Source: OLB7 sp966250335
GTDB lineage: Bacteria > Bacteroidota > Ignavibacteria > OLB7
NCBI GenBank assembly: GCA_966250335.1
Contig: CBINGZ010000076.1
Location: 1 to 14,533 of the forward strand
Direction: 5' to 3'
Length of the DNA: 14,533 nucleotides
Made by a program: the position numbers and the translations under genes. The notes below the pieces were generated by a model, which saw only the letters and a program-made list of their open reading frames with translations, was not told where the DNA came from and did not search any database. Positions 1-6,899 of the stretch are shown here, piece by piece; position 1 is the first letter of the stretch, and each line of letters starts with the position of its first letter.

Positions 1-1290
1 TCGACATTCTCGACAACAGCGTCTCGGGCGCCGATGTTCTCGACAACTCGATCGCCTCGGCCGACATCACCGACAACTCGGTGACGGGCGCCGACCTGCT
101 CGACGGCACGGTCGCTTCGATCGACATCACCGACAACTCGGTCGCTTCCGTCGACATTCTCGACAACAGCGTCTCGGGCGCCGATGTTCTCGACAACTCG
201 ATCGCCTCGGCGGACATCACCGACAACTCGGTGACGGGCGCCGACCTGCTCGACAACACGGTCGCGTCGGCCGACATCGAGGACAACACGATCGCGCTGG
301 CGGACATGGGTGACAACTCGGTCAGCACGACCGAGATCGTCGACAACACGATCACGCACGCCGACATGGGTGACAACTCGATCGACAGCGACGAGATCAT
401 CGACAACACGGTCGCTTCCGTCGACATTCTCGACAACAGCGTCTCGGGCGCCGATGTTCTCGACAACTCGATCGCTTCGGCCGACATCACCGACAACACG
501 GTGACGAGCGCCGATATCGAGGACGGCACGATCCTGACGGGTGACGTTGCCGACGGCACGCTGACCGGCGCCGATGTGGCCGACGGCTCGCTGACGGGCG
601 CCGACGTCCAGGATGGCACGATCGCTTCGGCCGACATCGACGACAACTCGGTGACGAGCGCTGACATCCTTGACAACACGGTTGCCAGCATCGATATCGC
701 CGACGGCACGATCGCACTGGCCGACATGGGCGCGAACTCGGTGACGACGGCTCAGATCGTCGACAACACGATCGGGCTTGCCGACATGGGTGACAACTCG
801 GTCGGCACTGCCGAGATCGTCGACGGTTCGGTCGCTTCGGTCGACATCACGGACAACAGCGTCTCGGGCGCCGATGTTCTCGACAACTCGATCGCCTCGG
901 CGGACATCACCGACAACTCGGTGACGAGCGCCGACATCATGGACGAGACGATCCTGACCGGCGACATCGCCGACGGGACGATCCTGGGCGCCGATGTCCA
1001 GGACGGCACGCTGACGGGCGCCGACGTTCAGGACGGCTCGATCGCCTCGGCCGATATCACGGACAACAGCGTCTCGGGCGCCGATGTTCTCGACAACTCC
1101 ATTGCCTCGGCCGACATTACCGACAACTCGGTGGCCGGCGCGGACATCATGGACAACTCGATCGCCTCGGCCGATATCGTCGACAACTCAGTGACGGGCG
1201 CCGATATCACCGACAACTCGGTGGCTTCGGCCGACATCACCGACAACTCGATCCAGAGCATCGACATCATGGACGGAGGCGTCCAGACGG
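1..1290 (+). repeat. 43 tandem 30-bp coding units in perfect register
   Basis: Every 30 bases the pattern [ct]cgacat... cgacaac[ta]cg g/atcgc[ct]tcg recurs with no insertion or deletion from 1 to 1290; a 44th unit decays at about 1291-1310. Each unit codes for ten residues (ADITDNSVTS and variants). Some blocks are nearly identical: 1-104 and 151-254 differ at one base (62 versus 212). The module coding NSVSGADVLDNSIASADI recurs near 1, 151, 421, 841 and 1051. The array continues left of the window. Confidence 0.97.
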
Positions 1291-2492
1291 CCGACATCAG
1301 CACCCTCGGTGCTATCGAGGCAGGTCAGGCGCTGATGTACAACGGCACGACGGTGGTCTTCGGATTCCCGACGGCCGGTGCTCTCCAGGTTCCGTTCTCG
1401 CAGTCGGCATCGAATGCGGCAACGCTCTTCAGCCTCACGCAGACCGGAACGGGTGATGTTGCGAACTTCAACTACAACAACGCCGGCACCGGAAACGCCC
1501 TCGAGGCGACGACGATGGGAAGCGGCGCTGCGATCCGCGCGGTCAACAACGACGGCGGAGCGGCGATCGAGGCAGTCGGCGGCAGCCCGACGGCTCGCGG
1601 TATCGACGTGACGACGCAGGGCGGAGCGGGTATCACCGCGACGATCACCGGCGGCACGGGCGACGGACTCAACATCACGATGGCCACCGGCTCGGGTGAT
1701 GGAGTCGACGTCTCGACGACGACCGGAACGGGACGCACGGCAGCGTTCACCAACTCGAACGCAGCCAACACGTCCAACACGGTTGAGATCACCAGCAACG
1801 CCGCCGACGGCTCTGCTCTCTCCGTGAGCGCCACCGGCGCCTCGGGCGATGCAATCGCGGCCACGGCCAACGGTGATGCCACGTCGTCGACCTTGAACGC
1901 GACGAACACGGGCGCGGGTCGCTCCGGAACCTTCAACAACACCCAGCCGACGAACTCGAGCACGATCGTGCGCGTCGAGTCGGCCGGTGCGGTTGCCGCG
2001 GGCAACTCCGGTATCGACGTCGAGCTCACGAACACCAACGCCAGCAACCTCGGTACTGCCGTCCGCGGCCGTACGGCGGGAGCAGGGTTCGCGGGTAGCT
2101 TCGAAGCCACGACCACGAGCGGTGACGGAGTCTTCATCTCGACGGTCGACGGCGGCGGTCAGACGGGTCTCCAGGTCGCACGAGGCGGTATCATCATGCC
2201 GTTCCGCAGTGTCGCCGCCAACTACGCGGTCACGCTCGACGACGGTATCGTGAGAATCGCCGACGACGGTGTCGCAGCCTCGACCTACTCGGTCACGCTG
2301 CCGGCAGCGGGCATCGCAGACGGCCAGGTCCTCGAGATCTACAACGGCGACGTCGACGCGATGACCTCGATCACGGGAGTGGTGAACGGCGCAGGCGCAG
2401 CCTTCGCAGGCTTCAACATCAGCCCGTGGCGCGGCACGCGGTTCGTCTACATCTCGGCCCTCAACGGCTGGGTTCCGATGAGCAACCTCTAA
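3..2492 (+). CDS. Decapeptide-repeat surface/fibre-like protein (5' end missing)
   Basis: The frame is open at the left window edge, so the N-terminus and any signal peptide are missing; 829 residues are visible to the TAA at 2490-2492. Residues 1-429 are 43 decapeptides of the form D-[IVL]-x-D-[NG]-[ST]-[VIL]-x-[SG]-[AVT], with a hydrophobic residue every fifth position as in pentapeptide-repeat proteins. About residues 430-465 form a linker (ISTLGAIEAGQALMYNG). About 466-725 carry looser Gly/Thr/Asn/Ala-rich repeats (GTGDVANFNYNNAGTGNAL, ATGASGDAIAATANGDATSS). The last ~100 residues are a compact domain with VTLPAAGIADGQVLEIYNGD, ending VPMSNL. I infer a repetitive beta-solenoid shaft with a C-terminal head, as in tail-fibre-like or adhesin-like surface proteins; no catalytic motif is seen. 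No Type IX sorting domain is present at the C-terminus. GTG codons inside the array (e.g. at 81) are repeat codons, not the true start. Function is unknown; the reading frame itself is certain. Confidence 0.9.
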   Translation, partial: DILDNSVSGADVLDNSIASADITDNSVTGADLLDGTVASIDITDNSVASVDILDNSVSGADVLDNSIASADITDNSVTGADLLDNTVASADIEDNTIALADMGDNSVSTTEIVDNTITHADMGDNSIDSDEIIDNTVASVDILDNSVSGADVLDNSIASADITDNTVTSADIEDGTILTGDVADGTLTGADVADGSLTGADVQDGTIASADIDDNSVTSADILDNTVASIDIADGTIALADMGANSVTTAQIVDNTIGLADMGDNSVGTAEIVDGSVASVDITDNSVSGADVLDNSIASADITDNSVTSADIMDETILTGDIADGTILGADVQDGTLTGADVQDGSIASADITDNSVSGADVLDNSIASADITDNSVAGADIMDNSIASADIVDNSVTGADITDNSVASADITDNSIQSIDIMDGGVQTADISTLGAIEAGQALMYNGTTVVFGFPTAGALQVPFSQSASNAATLFSLTQTGTGDVANFNYNNAGTGNALEATTMGSGAAIRAVNNDGGAAIEAVGGSPTARGIDVTTQGGAGITATITGGTGDGLNITMATGSGDGVDVSTTTGTGRTAAFTNSNAANTSNTVEITSNAADGSALSVSATGASGDAIAATANGDATSSTLNATNTGAGRSGTFNNTQPTNSSTIVRVESAGAVAAGNSGIDVELTNTNASNLGTAVRGRTAGAGFAGSFEATTTSGDGVFISTVDGGGQTGLQVARGGIIMPFRSVAANYAVTLDDGIVRIADDGVAASTYSVTLPAAGIADGQVLEIYNGDVDAMTSITGVVNGAGAAFAGFNISPWRGTRFVYISALNGWVPMSNL
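241..1080 (+). repeat. Higher-order 420-bp (14-unit, 140-residue) tandem duplication
   Basis: Bases 241-660 align with 661-1080 without gaps. The rare unit types fall at the same offset in both copies: ALADMG at 295/715, TTEIVDNT versus TAQIVDNT about 325/745, a second ADMGDNS at 361/781, SVSGADVLDNSIASADITDN at 441/861, and ILTGDVADGTL versus ILTGDIADGTI at 529/949. The copies have diverged by substitution only, so this is an old block duplication on top of the 30-bp array. Confidence 0.85.
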
Positions 2493-2528
2493 GCCAGACC
2501 TGACCACGTCAGGAACGACGATGACAAA

Positions 2529-2560
2529 GCGGGGCGAGAAGATGAATCTTCTCGCCCCGC
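2529..2560 (+). terminator. Hairpin terminator after the repeat-protein gene
   Basis: A perfect 14-bp stem (gcggggcgagaaga / tcttctcgccccgc) closes a 4-base loop (tgaa), 36 nt after the stop codon. The following bases (tctcgtttcgg) are only moderately U-rich, so Rho-independent action is likely but not textbook. An A-run (acaaa) on the 5' side gives weak potential in the other direction. It lies at the convergence of the plus-strand gene and the minus-strand operon. Confidence 0.75.
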
Positions 2561-2645
2561 TCTCGTTTCGGTAGATCTCTCTTCTCGCCCTGCTCTCATT
2601 TCGATAGATCTCTCTTCTGGCCTCGCTCCCGTTTCGGCGGATCTC
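2547..2645. repeat. Three tandem 33-bp repeats
   Basis: Copies lie at 2547-2579, 2580-2612 and 2613-2645. Each begins tcttct[cg]gcc and ends with ...tttcg..[ta][ag]gatctc. Copy 1 starts exactly on the descending arm of the terminator hairpin, so the tandem series repeats that arm plus its tail. Copies 2 and 3 carry progressive substitutions and have no matching ascending arm. The region lies after the stop codon and looks non-coding. Confidence 0.85.
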
Positions 2646-2660
2646 CTTCTCTCTTCTTCA

Positions 2661-2829
2661 GCCCCGAAGGGGCGCGCCATCTGTAGCAGCGCCATCCCCC
2701 CACAAGATCCTAAGCGCCGAAGGTGCGTACCATTCTTCTTTTTCGTAGCAAGGAAGAATGGTACGCACCTTCGGCGCTTGGAGAAATAAATATCGCGCAG
2801 TGCTACAAATGGGTGCTCCCTTCGGGAGC
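2661..2829. repeat. Nested imperfect palindrome (REP/MITE-like)
   Basis: The core is a 29-bp stem, 2712-2740 against 2751-2779, with one G-U pair and a 10-base loop (tttcgtagca). Outside it the arms continue imperfectly. The left flank (2661-2695: gccccgaaggggc ... ccatctgtagcagcgc) matches the reverse complement of the right flank (2795-2829: gcgcagtgctacaaatggg ... gctcccttcgggagc). Each end also folds into its own small hairpin: 2661-2673 (gcccc-gaa-ggggc) and 2815-2829 (gctccc-ttc-gggagc). The motif CCGAAGG recurs in the core and both tips. This looks like an intergenic palindromic element, either a non-autonomous mobile element or a REP-type repeat. It could also stop transcription from both sides. 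Confidence 0.85.
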
Positions 2830-2935
2830 CGTTGCGGTTGATGCTCTCTACGTCTCTACGGGAATCGTTGCTGTTGGTGTTCCCCACGGGCCATTCCCGT
2901 CGGTGCTTTCTTCGGGAGCCGTCAGCGGTAGAGTA
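2813..2935. repeat. Degenerate TGCTCCCTTCGGGAGCCGT repeats with hairpins
   Basis: After the palindrome, related pieces follow: gtgctcccttcgggagccgt (2813-2832), a variant with the 8-bp duplication ctctacgt/ctctacgg (2845-2860), a piece tgttccccacgggccattcc, and tgctttcttcgggagccgtc (2904-2923). ACGGGAAT at 2858-2865 pairs with ATTCCCGT at 2893-2900, and ACGGG 2886-2890 pairs with CCCGT 2896-2900. No gene is supported here. The stretch ends about 40 bases after the last complete repeat, just short of the minus-strand operon's last stop codon. Confidence 0.6.
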
Positions 2936-2962
2936 TGCGATGTTCGTTTCGACGGCGGTGTG

Positions 2963-3961
2963 TTATTCTACCCCCTCAAGCAGAATCACACCGCGGCGCG
3001 AGGTAGCCTTCACCGAAGCGCCTCCTCCGTTGAGTCCGGCGCGCAGCTTCCCGGGCTCCTGGATCTGGAGTTCAGTCGAGTCGATCGCGATATGATTCTG
3101 AACTCCTCCGATCGGTGATTCAAGATCGAGTGATGCGCGTGATGCGGCAAGGAGACGAATTCGGATATCGCCGTTCCCGGTCGAAAGGGAGTTGACGCCG
3201 ACCGGCGAAAGGAACTCCGCCTCGATCGCCCCCCCGGAGGAGGAGGCCTGAAGGGAACCGAGGTGCTTGCGCGCCGCGATATTCCCATCCGCCGACACCA
3301 GATAGATCCCCTTGTTCAACTCCAGCGTCACCGGCCCGCCCGTCGACTCGACGGATGCCGAGGCATCGCATCGCTCAAGGGAGAGAGGGAAGCGAGAGGA
3401 GCGAAGCGTGATGGAACCTGTAATATCGGAAAGCGACACGGGCGCGTTGTCGGAAACGATCGACACGTTCCCGCCTGCTCCCATGATCTGCGCGGAGCCG
3501 TTGCGCTGATGGAGCTTCAGGTCCACCTTCTCCGGCAGCGTGACGATAAGCCGAACCTCACCTTTGCCATCCGCCCACGCGGCGGCAGGGCGGGCATCGA
3601 CCAGCACTTCGCGCGAAGCCTCATCGATCCGGACATCGACCGTGAATCGATCCTCCTCCACGGCTGCCCCTTCCAGCCAGAGATCGATCGACACCCGCCC
3701 GGGAGCGCCACGCTCCATCCGGATATCGACATCGGATATGTTTATCGTCACCGCGGCCGAGTCGCCCGATTCGAAGCTCCATTGCCGCGAGGCGTATCTG
3801 TCGTCGTGCCCGGGTTCGCCGTCGGAGAAGGGGTCGAGGGTGGAGAGAGCGTTCACGATCCGGCGATCCCCCGTGGCGAAGGTATAGACGACGACCCCGC
3901 ACCCGGCCAGCGCAAGCGTGCCGAGGGTGATCAGCGCGGCGAATTTCATCGTGTCGTTCAC
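2963..3961 (-). CDS. DUF4097-type beta-strand-repeat lipoprotein
   Basis: A protein of 332 residues from a GTG at 3961 that overlaps the preceding gene's TGA by four bases (GTGA). An ATG four codons later (3949) gives MKFAALITLGTLALAGC, a cleaner lipoprotein signal, and may be the true start. The lipobox LALAGC places the lipidated cysteine at residue 21 (17 from the ATG). The mature part lacks further membrane segments. About residues 65-150 form a first beta-rich part. About 150-330 show short repeating strands (SAQIMGAGGNVSIVSDNAP, GSITLRSSRFPLSLERCDA, ASSSGGAIEAEF, STGNGDIRIRL), the pattern of the DUF4097 putative-adhesin family, in which short beta-strands stack. It is the last gene of the operon. 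The exact role is unknown; I infer a membrane-anchored, probably periplasmic or outer-membrane structural or adhesive protein. Confidence 0.85.
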   Translation of the reverse strand: MNDTMKFAALITLGTLALAGCGVVVYTFATGDRRIVNALSTLDPFSDGEPGHDDRYASRQWSFESGDSAAVTINISDVDIRMERGAPGRVSIDLWLEGAAVEEDRFTVDVRIDEASREVLVDARPAAAWADGKGEVRLIVTLPEKVDLKLHQRNGSAQIMGAGGNVSIVSDNAPVSLSDITGSITLRSSRFPLSLERCDASASVESTGGPVTLELNKGIYLVSADGNIAARKHLGSLQASSSGGAIEAEFLSPVGVNSLSTGNGDIRIRLLAASRASLDLESPIGGVQNHIAIDSTELQIQEPGKLRAGLNGGGASVKATSRRGVILLEGVE

Positions 3962-5841
3962 ATCTCGGAGATCTGACTGGCCGGGAAGTCGAGCGTACGG
4001 GTGCGTGTTCCTGAGCGCATCGTGATCACGCCGGAGCCGAGACGGCTCTTCAGGTAGGGGCCGTCGAACAGCATGTGGTCGCGGCGGTCGGTCGCCTGGA
4101 TCAGCGGGATCACATCGGAAAGCCAGCGGGCATAGGTCTGCTGCGGTATCGGAGACATCGTCTCCGGATTCCCCTTCATCTCACCCTCCCTGGTCGCTCC
4201 CCCTTCGTTCATGAACGCTTTCTCATCGGCGGTCAGCATCACGCCGGTCGGGTCGGTAAGGCGCCGGACGAAGGAATCGAAGCTCATATCGCTCTGCGAC
4301 CCGCATTGCACGACGCATCGAAGCGAGGAACCGTTCACCCGCAGCCGTCTGCCGCCCGGTTCATCGCTCCAGCGACGGGGGCCGGGGTTGAGGAGATAGA
4401 TCGCGAAGTAGGCGTCCTCCATCCTGCCGATCATCCACCCCGTGGAATCGGGGAGAAAGAGGTCAAGGGAGTTCGGAATGAACAGATCGACATGCGAGAA
4501 ATCTCCGGTCGGCTGCGTGTTGTAGGTCGCCACGAGATAGTTTTTCCACTGGTAGACTCTCTCGAACGGCGATCCGCCCACCCACTTGTCCGGGCTCACA
4601 TAGCTCGCCTTCGCCTGAACGACGCTCTTGAGCATCAGCTCGGGCTCCTCCGGGAAGAAGGTCCCCAGCTCGCGCGCCGAGGCATGCGGGTTGATGCTGA
4701 ACACGGTGTTGTTCGGCCTGTCGGCGGCGAAGGTCACATCCCATGTGTGCTGCTGGATCGGCTGCTGGATCCCCCCTTCCATGGAACCGAGAGCGTACGC
4801 GGAGGTCATGTAGGTGTACTTCCGCACGGGGGTGAAACGCTCGTCGGAGTAGCGCATCTTGGCGCGCGACCGCCGTGTCTCATGCTGCACATAGGCGTCG
4901 CCGCGTGCATGGGCTATCTCCCGGATGATCTGCGGGCATTCGAAGTCGCTCAGCGCGGCGAACACCATGTCGGGGAGGGGACGCACTTCCCCCTCCTCGA
5001 AATAGAGCTGCGTGAAGGCTCCGACCTCTGCGCGGCGCGGGTCGATGACGGAGGCGTCGGCGTCGCGCGAGTGGGCGCCGGTGTAGCATCCGTTCAGATA
5101 CTCGGTCGCAAGATCGGCCAGCTGGCACTCCAGCATCATCTGGAACCGACGGCGAAGGAGCGGGTCGGCCGCGAAGTCCCGCACCAGAAGTATCGGTGTC
5201 AGATAATAGTAGAGGTAGCGGGGGGAATCCCACTCGGTGCAGCCGTAGCGGGATGTCTCGTCGATCCAGTGTTCCAGGAACTCCTTGGCCTCGGCGTAGT
5301 TCTCGGCCGAACTCTTTCCGTTGAACCACTCCTCGCGCGTCATCTCCGGCCACTCCTGGCTGAAGAGGAGGAGGGAGGAATAATACATCACGAAGTGATT
5401 TTCCGTGTCGCCCCGGTACGGTGTATAGCGTCCCCATGTCTCGCGAAACCTGCGCTTCACCTCCGGCGGGAGCAGGTTCCGGCAATGGAAGTAGAAGCCG
5501 GTCGCCGGATACATCCAGAACATGTCGCCGGTCGGGGTCGTCAGCAGTGTGTCGAGCTGACGCCAGGCGAGTGCCGTGTCGATGCCGGTGACCAGGCGGG
5601 CGGTCACGAACTGGAAGTTGCGGGCGGGGTCGAGGGCTATTCTGCGGATCAGCGCCTGGCGGCGGTCGGTGTCCTGAATATCGTTGTCGGATGCTTTCTC
5701 CCCTCCGGTCGCGGCGCAGCCGGCGAAGAGGAGGAGCAGTGGAAGATATCTCGCGGCCGGCCGCAAGGGGCCGTCCGACATGAGCCGGCGGAGCCTATGA
5801 GAGGGGGGCTGATTCACGGATGGATATGCTTCGCGCGTCAA
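3958..5841 (-). CDS. Lipoprotein of unknown function, possible alpha-toroid carbohydrate-active enzyme
   Basis: A 627-residue protein starting at a TTG that overlaps the upstream TGA (TTGA) and has an AGGA seven bases before it. An internal ATG at 5781 is an alternative start and still leaves a signal peptide. The hydrophobic stretch LPLLLLFAGC gives a lipidated cysteine at residue 42, so the mature protein is membrane-anchored and exported. About residues 60-320 look mainly alpha-helical, with conserved-looking charged motifs DTENHF (145-150) and GAHSRDAD (255-262). About 340-625 look beta-rich (QHTWDVTF, YQWKNYLVATYN, FDGPYLKSRLGSGVITMRS). A helical toroid followed by a beta-sandwich, with Asn-His and His-Arg motifs, recalls heparinase/alginate-lyase-like polysaccharide lyases, but I do not recognise a specific family and catalysis is inference. 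It sits between the Asp-box protein and the DUF4097 lipoprotein with 4-nt overlaps on both sides. Confidence 0.8.
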   Translation of the reverse strand: MTREAYPSVNQPPSHRLRRLMSDGPLRPAARYLPLLLLFAGCAATGGEKASDNDIQDTDRRQALIRRIALDPARNFQFVTARLVTGIDTALAWRQLDTLLTTPTGDMFWMYPATGFYFHCRNLLPPEVKRRFRETWGRYTPYRGDTENHFVMYYSSLLLFSQEWPEMTREEWFNGKSSAENYAEAKEFLEHWIDETSRYGCTEWDSPRYLYYYLTPILLVRDFAADPLLRRRFQMMLECQLADLATEYLNGCYTGAHSRDADASVIDPRRAEVGAFTQLYFEEGEVRPLPDMVFAALSDFECPQIIREIAHARGDAYVQHETRRSRAKMRYSDERFTPVRKYTYMTSAYALGSMEGGIQQPIQQHTWDVTFAADRPNNTVFSINPHASARELGTFFPEEPELMLKSVVQAKASYVSPDKWVGGSPFERVYQWKNYLVATYNTQPTGDFSHVDLFIPNSLDLFLPDSTGWMIGRMEDAYFAIYLLNPGPRRWSDEPGGRRLRVNGSSLRCVVQCGSQSDMSFDSFVRRLTDPTGVMLTADEKAFMNEGGATREGEMKGNPETMSPIPQQTYARWLSDVIPLIQATDRRDHMLFDGPYLKSRLGSGVITMRSGTRTRTLDFPASQISEM

Positions 5842-6848
5842 TACGGTTTCCTGATAAGCCGCCAGATCTGGCTCCCCTCCAGGCCCGACGGGGTCCAGCG
5901 TATTCCGTCGCGACGGAAGAGGCCGTTGCCGAAGGTCCCCGCCAGGAGAGCGCCCGGGTCATCGAGCGGAATGATCGCGTGGACGATCCTGTTCGGCAGA
6001 CCGGCGCTTATATCGCTCCAGGCCGAAGTTGAATCGGTCTGCAGCGTCGTCGAGGCCCAGACGCCGCCGGAGCCGGCCACATAGACCATCCCCCCGGTGC
6101 AGGCGTAATCGTAGAGGTTCATTTCGGGGAGGCGGGGGGAGGTGACTCCGGACCATTCCGCGGTCTCCTGCAGGCCGGCGACGGCGTTGCCGCACGGGAG
6201 AAGATCCCGGCCGTCCGATGGGTCGGCGAACCAGCTCATGCCGTTGTTCGTGGTCACGTACGGGATCTCATCGAACCACGAGGATATCCACGCCGTCAGC
6301 ATTCCCCGTCTGTCCATGGTGAGCCTGTAGACGTAGTGGTTGCTCAGGATCCCTTTCGGCGATTCCCACGTCTCCCCCGCGTCGCTCGACCGCCAGAACC
6401 CCCATGCCGTCGCCGCATAGACCCAGCGGGGGTTGCGCTGGTCGACCTTGACATCCAGCACCTCGGTCATCCGCCAGTCGGTGGTGATCCTCCAGCTCCT
6501 GCCGTAATCGGTCGACCTGTGGACACCGTTACCTGCCGCGATATACATGATCCGCCCGTTGCTGGAATCGACGGCGTCCATGGAGTAGGCCTTCAGATTG
6601 AGAGGACCCAGATGTTCCCATGTACGGGCCCCGTCTTCGCTTCTGTAGAGCCCGCTGTGGAGCGTGCTCGATCCCACCACGAACCCCGGATGCGCCAGCA
6701 CGACCGCGTAGACAGTCTCCGCCGTGGAGGCCGCCGGCGCCAGGGAAAGGACCATCAGCATCGTCGCCGCCGCGCGCCCCTTTTCCCTGGGAAGAAGGGA
6801 GGAGAGGAGCAGAACGAGGCTTGACGCGATATGATGGACGGCCGTCAT
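5838..6848 (-). CDS. Secreted Asp-box (BNR/sortilin-type) beta-propeller protein
   Basis: A 336-residue protein from the ATG at 6848. The N-terminus has two hydrophobic stretches (residues 7-20 and 29-43) separated by REKGR. The second, ending ASTA-ET, looks like a signal peptide with cleavage near residue 44, so the true start may lie downstream (for example Met30). Four Asp-box motifs (S/T-x-D/N-x-G-x-T/S-W) are visible: SEDGARTW 70-77, STDYGRSW 112-119, SSDAGETW 154-161 and TTNNGMSW 199-206. Their spacing is about 42-45 residues, as expected for propeller blades. A further blade-like segment SAWSDISAGLPN lies near 275-286, and the end is GNGLFRRDGIRWTPSG. The family includes sialidase-like, sortilin-like and YCF48-like propellers; at this length and without visible catalytic residues, a binding or scaffold role is more likely than hydrolysis. 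It starts 51 nt after the glycosidase gene and overlaps the next gene by 4 nt. Confidence 0.85.
   Translation of the reverse strand: MTAVHHIASSLVLLLSSLLPREKGRAAATMLMVLSLAPAASTAETVYAVVLAHPGFVVGSSTLHSGLYRSEDGARTWEHLGPLNLKAYSMDAVDSSNGRIMYIAAGNGVHRSTDYGRSWRITTDWRMTEVLDVKVDQRNPRWVYAATAWGFWRSSDAGETWESPKGILSNHYVYRLTMDRRGMLTAWISSWFDEIPYVTTNNGMSWFADPSDGRDLLPCGNAVAGLQETAEWSGVTSPRLPEMNLYDYACTGGMVYVAGSGGVWASTTLQTDSTSAWSDISAGLPNRIVHAIIPLDDPGALLAGTFGNGLFRRDGIRWTPSGLEGSQIWRLIRKPY
5849..5852 (-). promoter_or_regulatory. Shine-Dalgarno AGGA supporting the TTG start at 5841
   Basis: On the minus strand AGGA is followed by seven bases (aaccgta) and then TTG. It lies within the last codons of the upstream Asp-box gene, which fits reinitiation at the TTGA overlap. 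It favours the TTG over the internal ATG at 5781, which has no comparable site. Confidence 0.5.
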
Positions 6849-6899
6849 ACCCTGAACACCATAGGTAGCAATAATGAGATGGAAGGAACCTGAAGTCCC

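Noticed and set aside
1..1290. CRISPR-like 30-bp periodicity
   Set aside because: There are no unique spacers between repeats; the units are contiguous, variable and in one open reading frame, so this is a protein repeat.
1188..2507. Minus-strand open frame of 439 codons opposite the repeat-protein gene
   Set aside because: It is a shadow of the coding repeats, with Arg/Asp/Val-rich composition and no start signal; the plus frame has orderly repeats and ends just before a terminator.
2489..2887. Minus-strand frame of 132 codons with an 11-residue repeat (EMRAGREERST)
   Set aside because: The apparent protein repeat is the 33-bp tandem DNA repeat, and the frame also crosses the terminator and the palindrome. 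No start signal or domain is visible.
2723..3118. Plus-strand frame of 131 codons with VLPSGAVAVDALYVST
   Set aside because: It arises from the palindrome and CTTCGGGAGC repeats and then runs antisense into the DUF4097 gene; treated as a translated intergenic repeat.
4075..6084. Plus-strand open frame of 669 codons across the lipoprotein gene
   Set aside because: It is antisense to two convincing exported-protein genes, spans their junction, and shows no domain or signal peptide.
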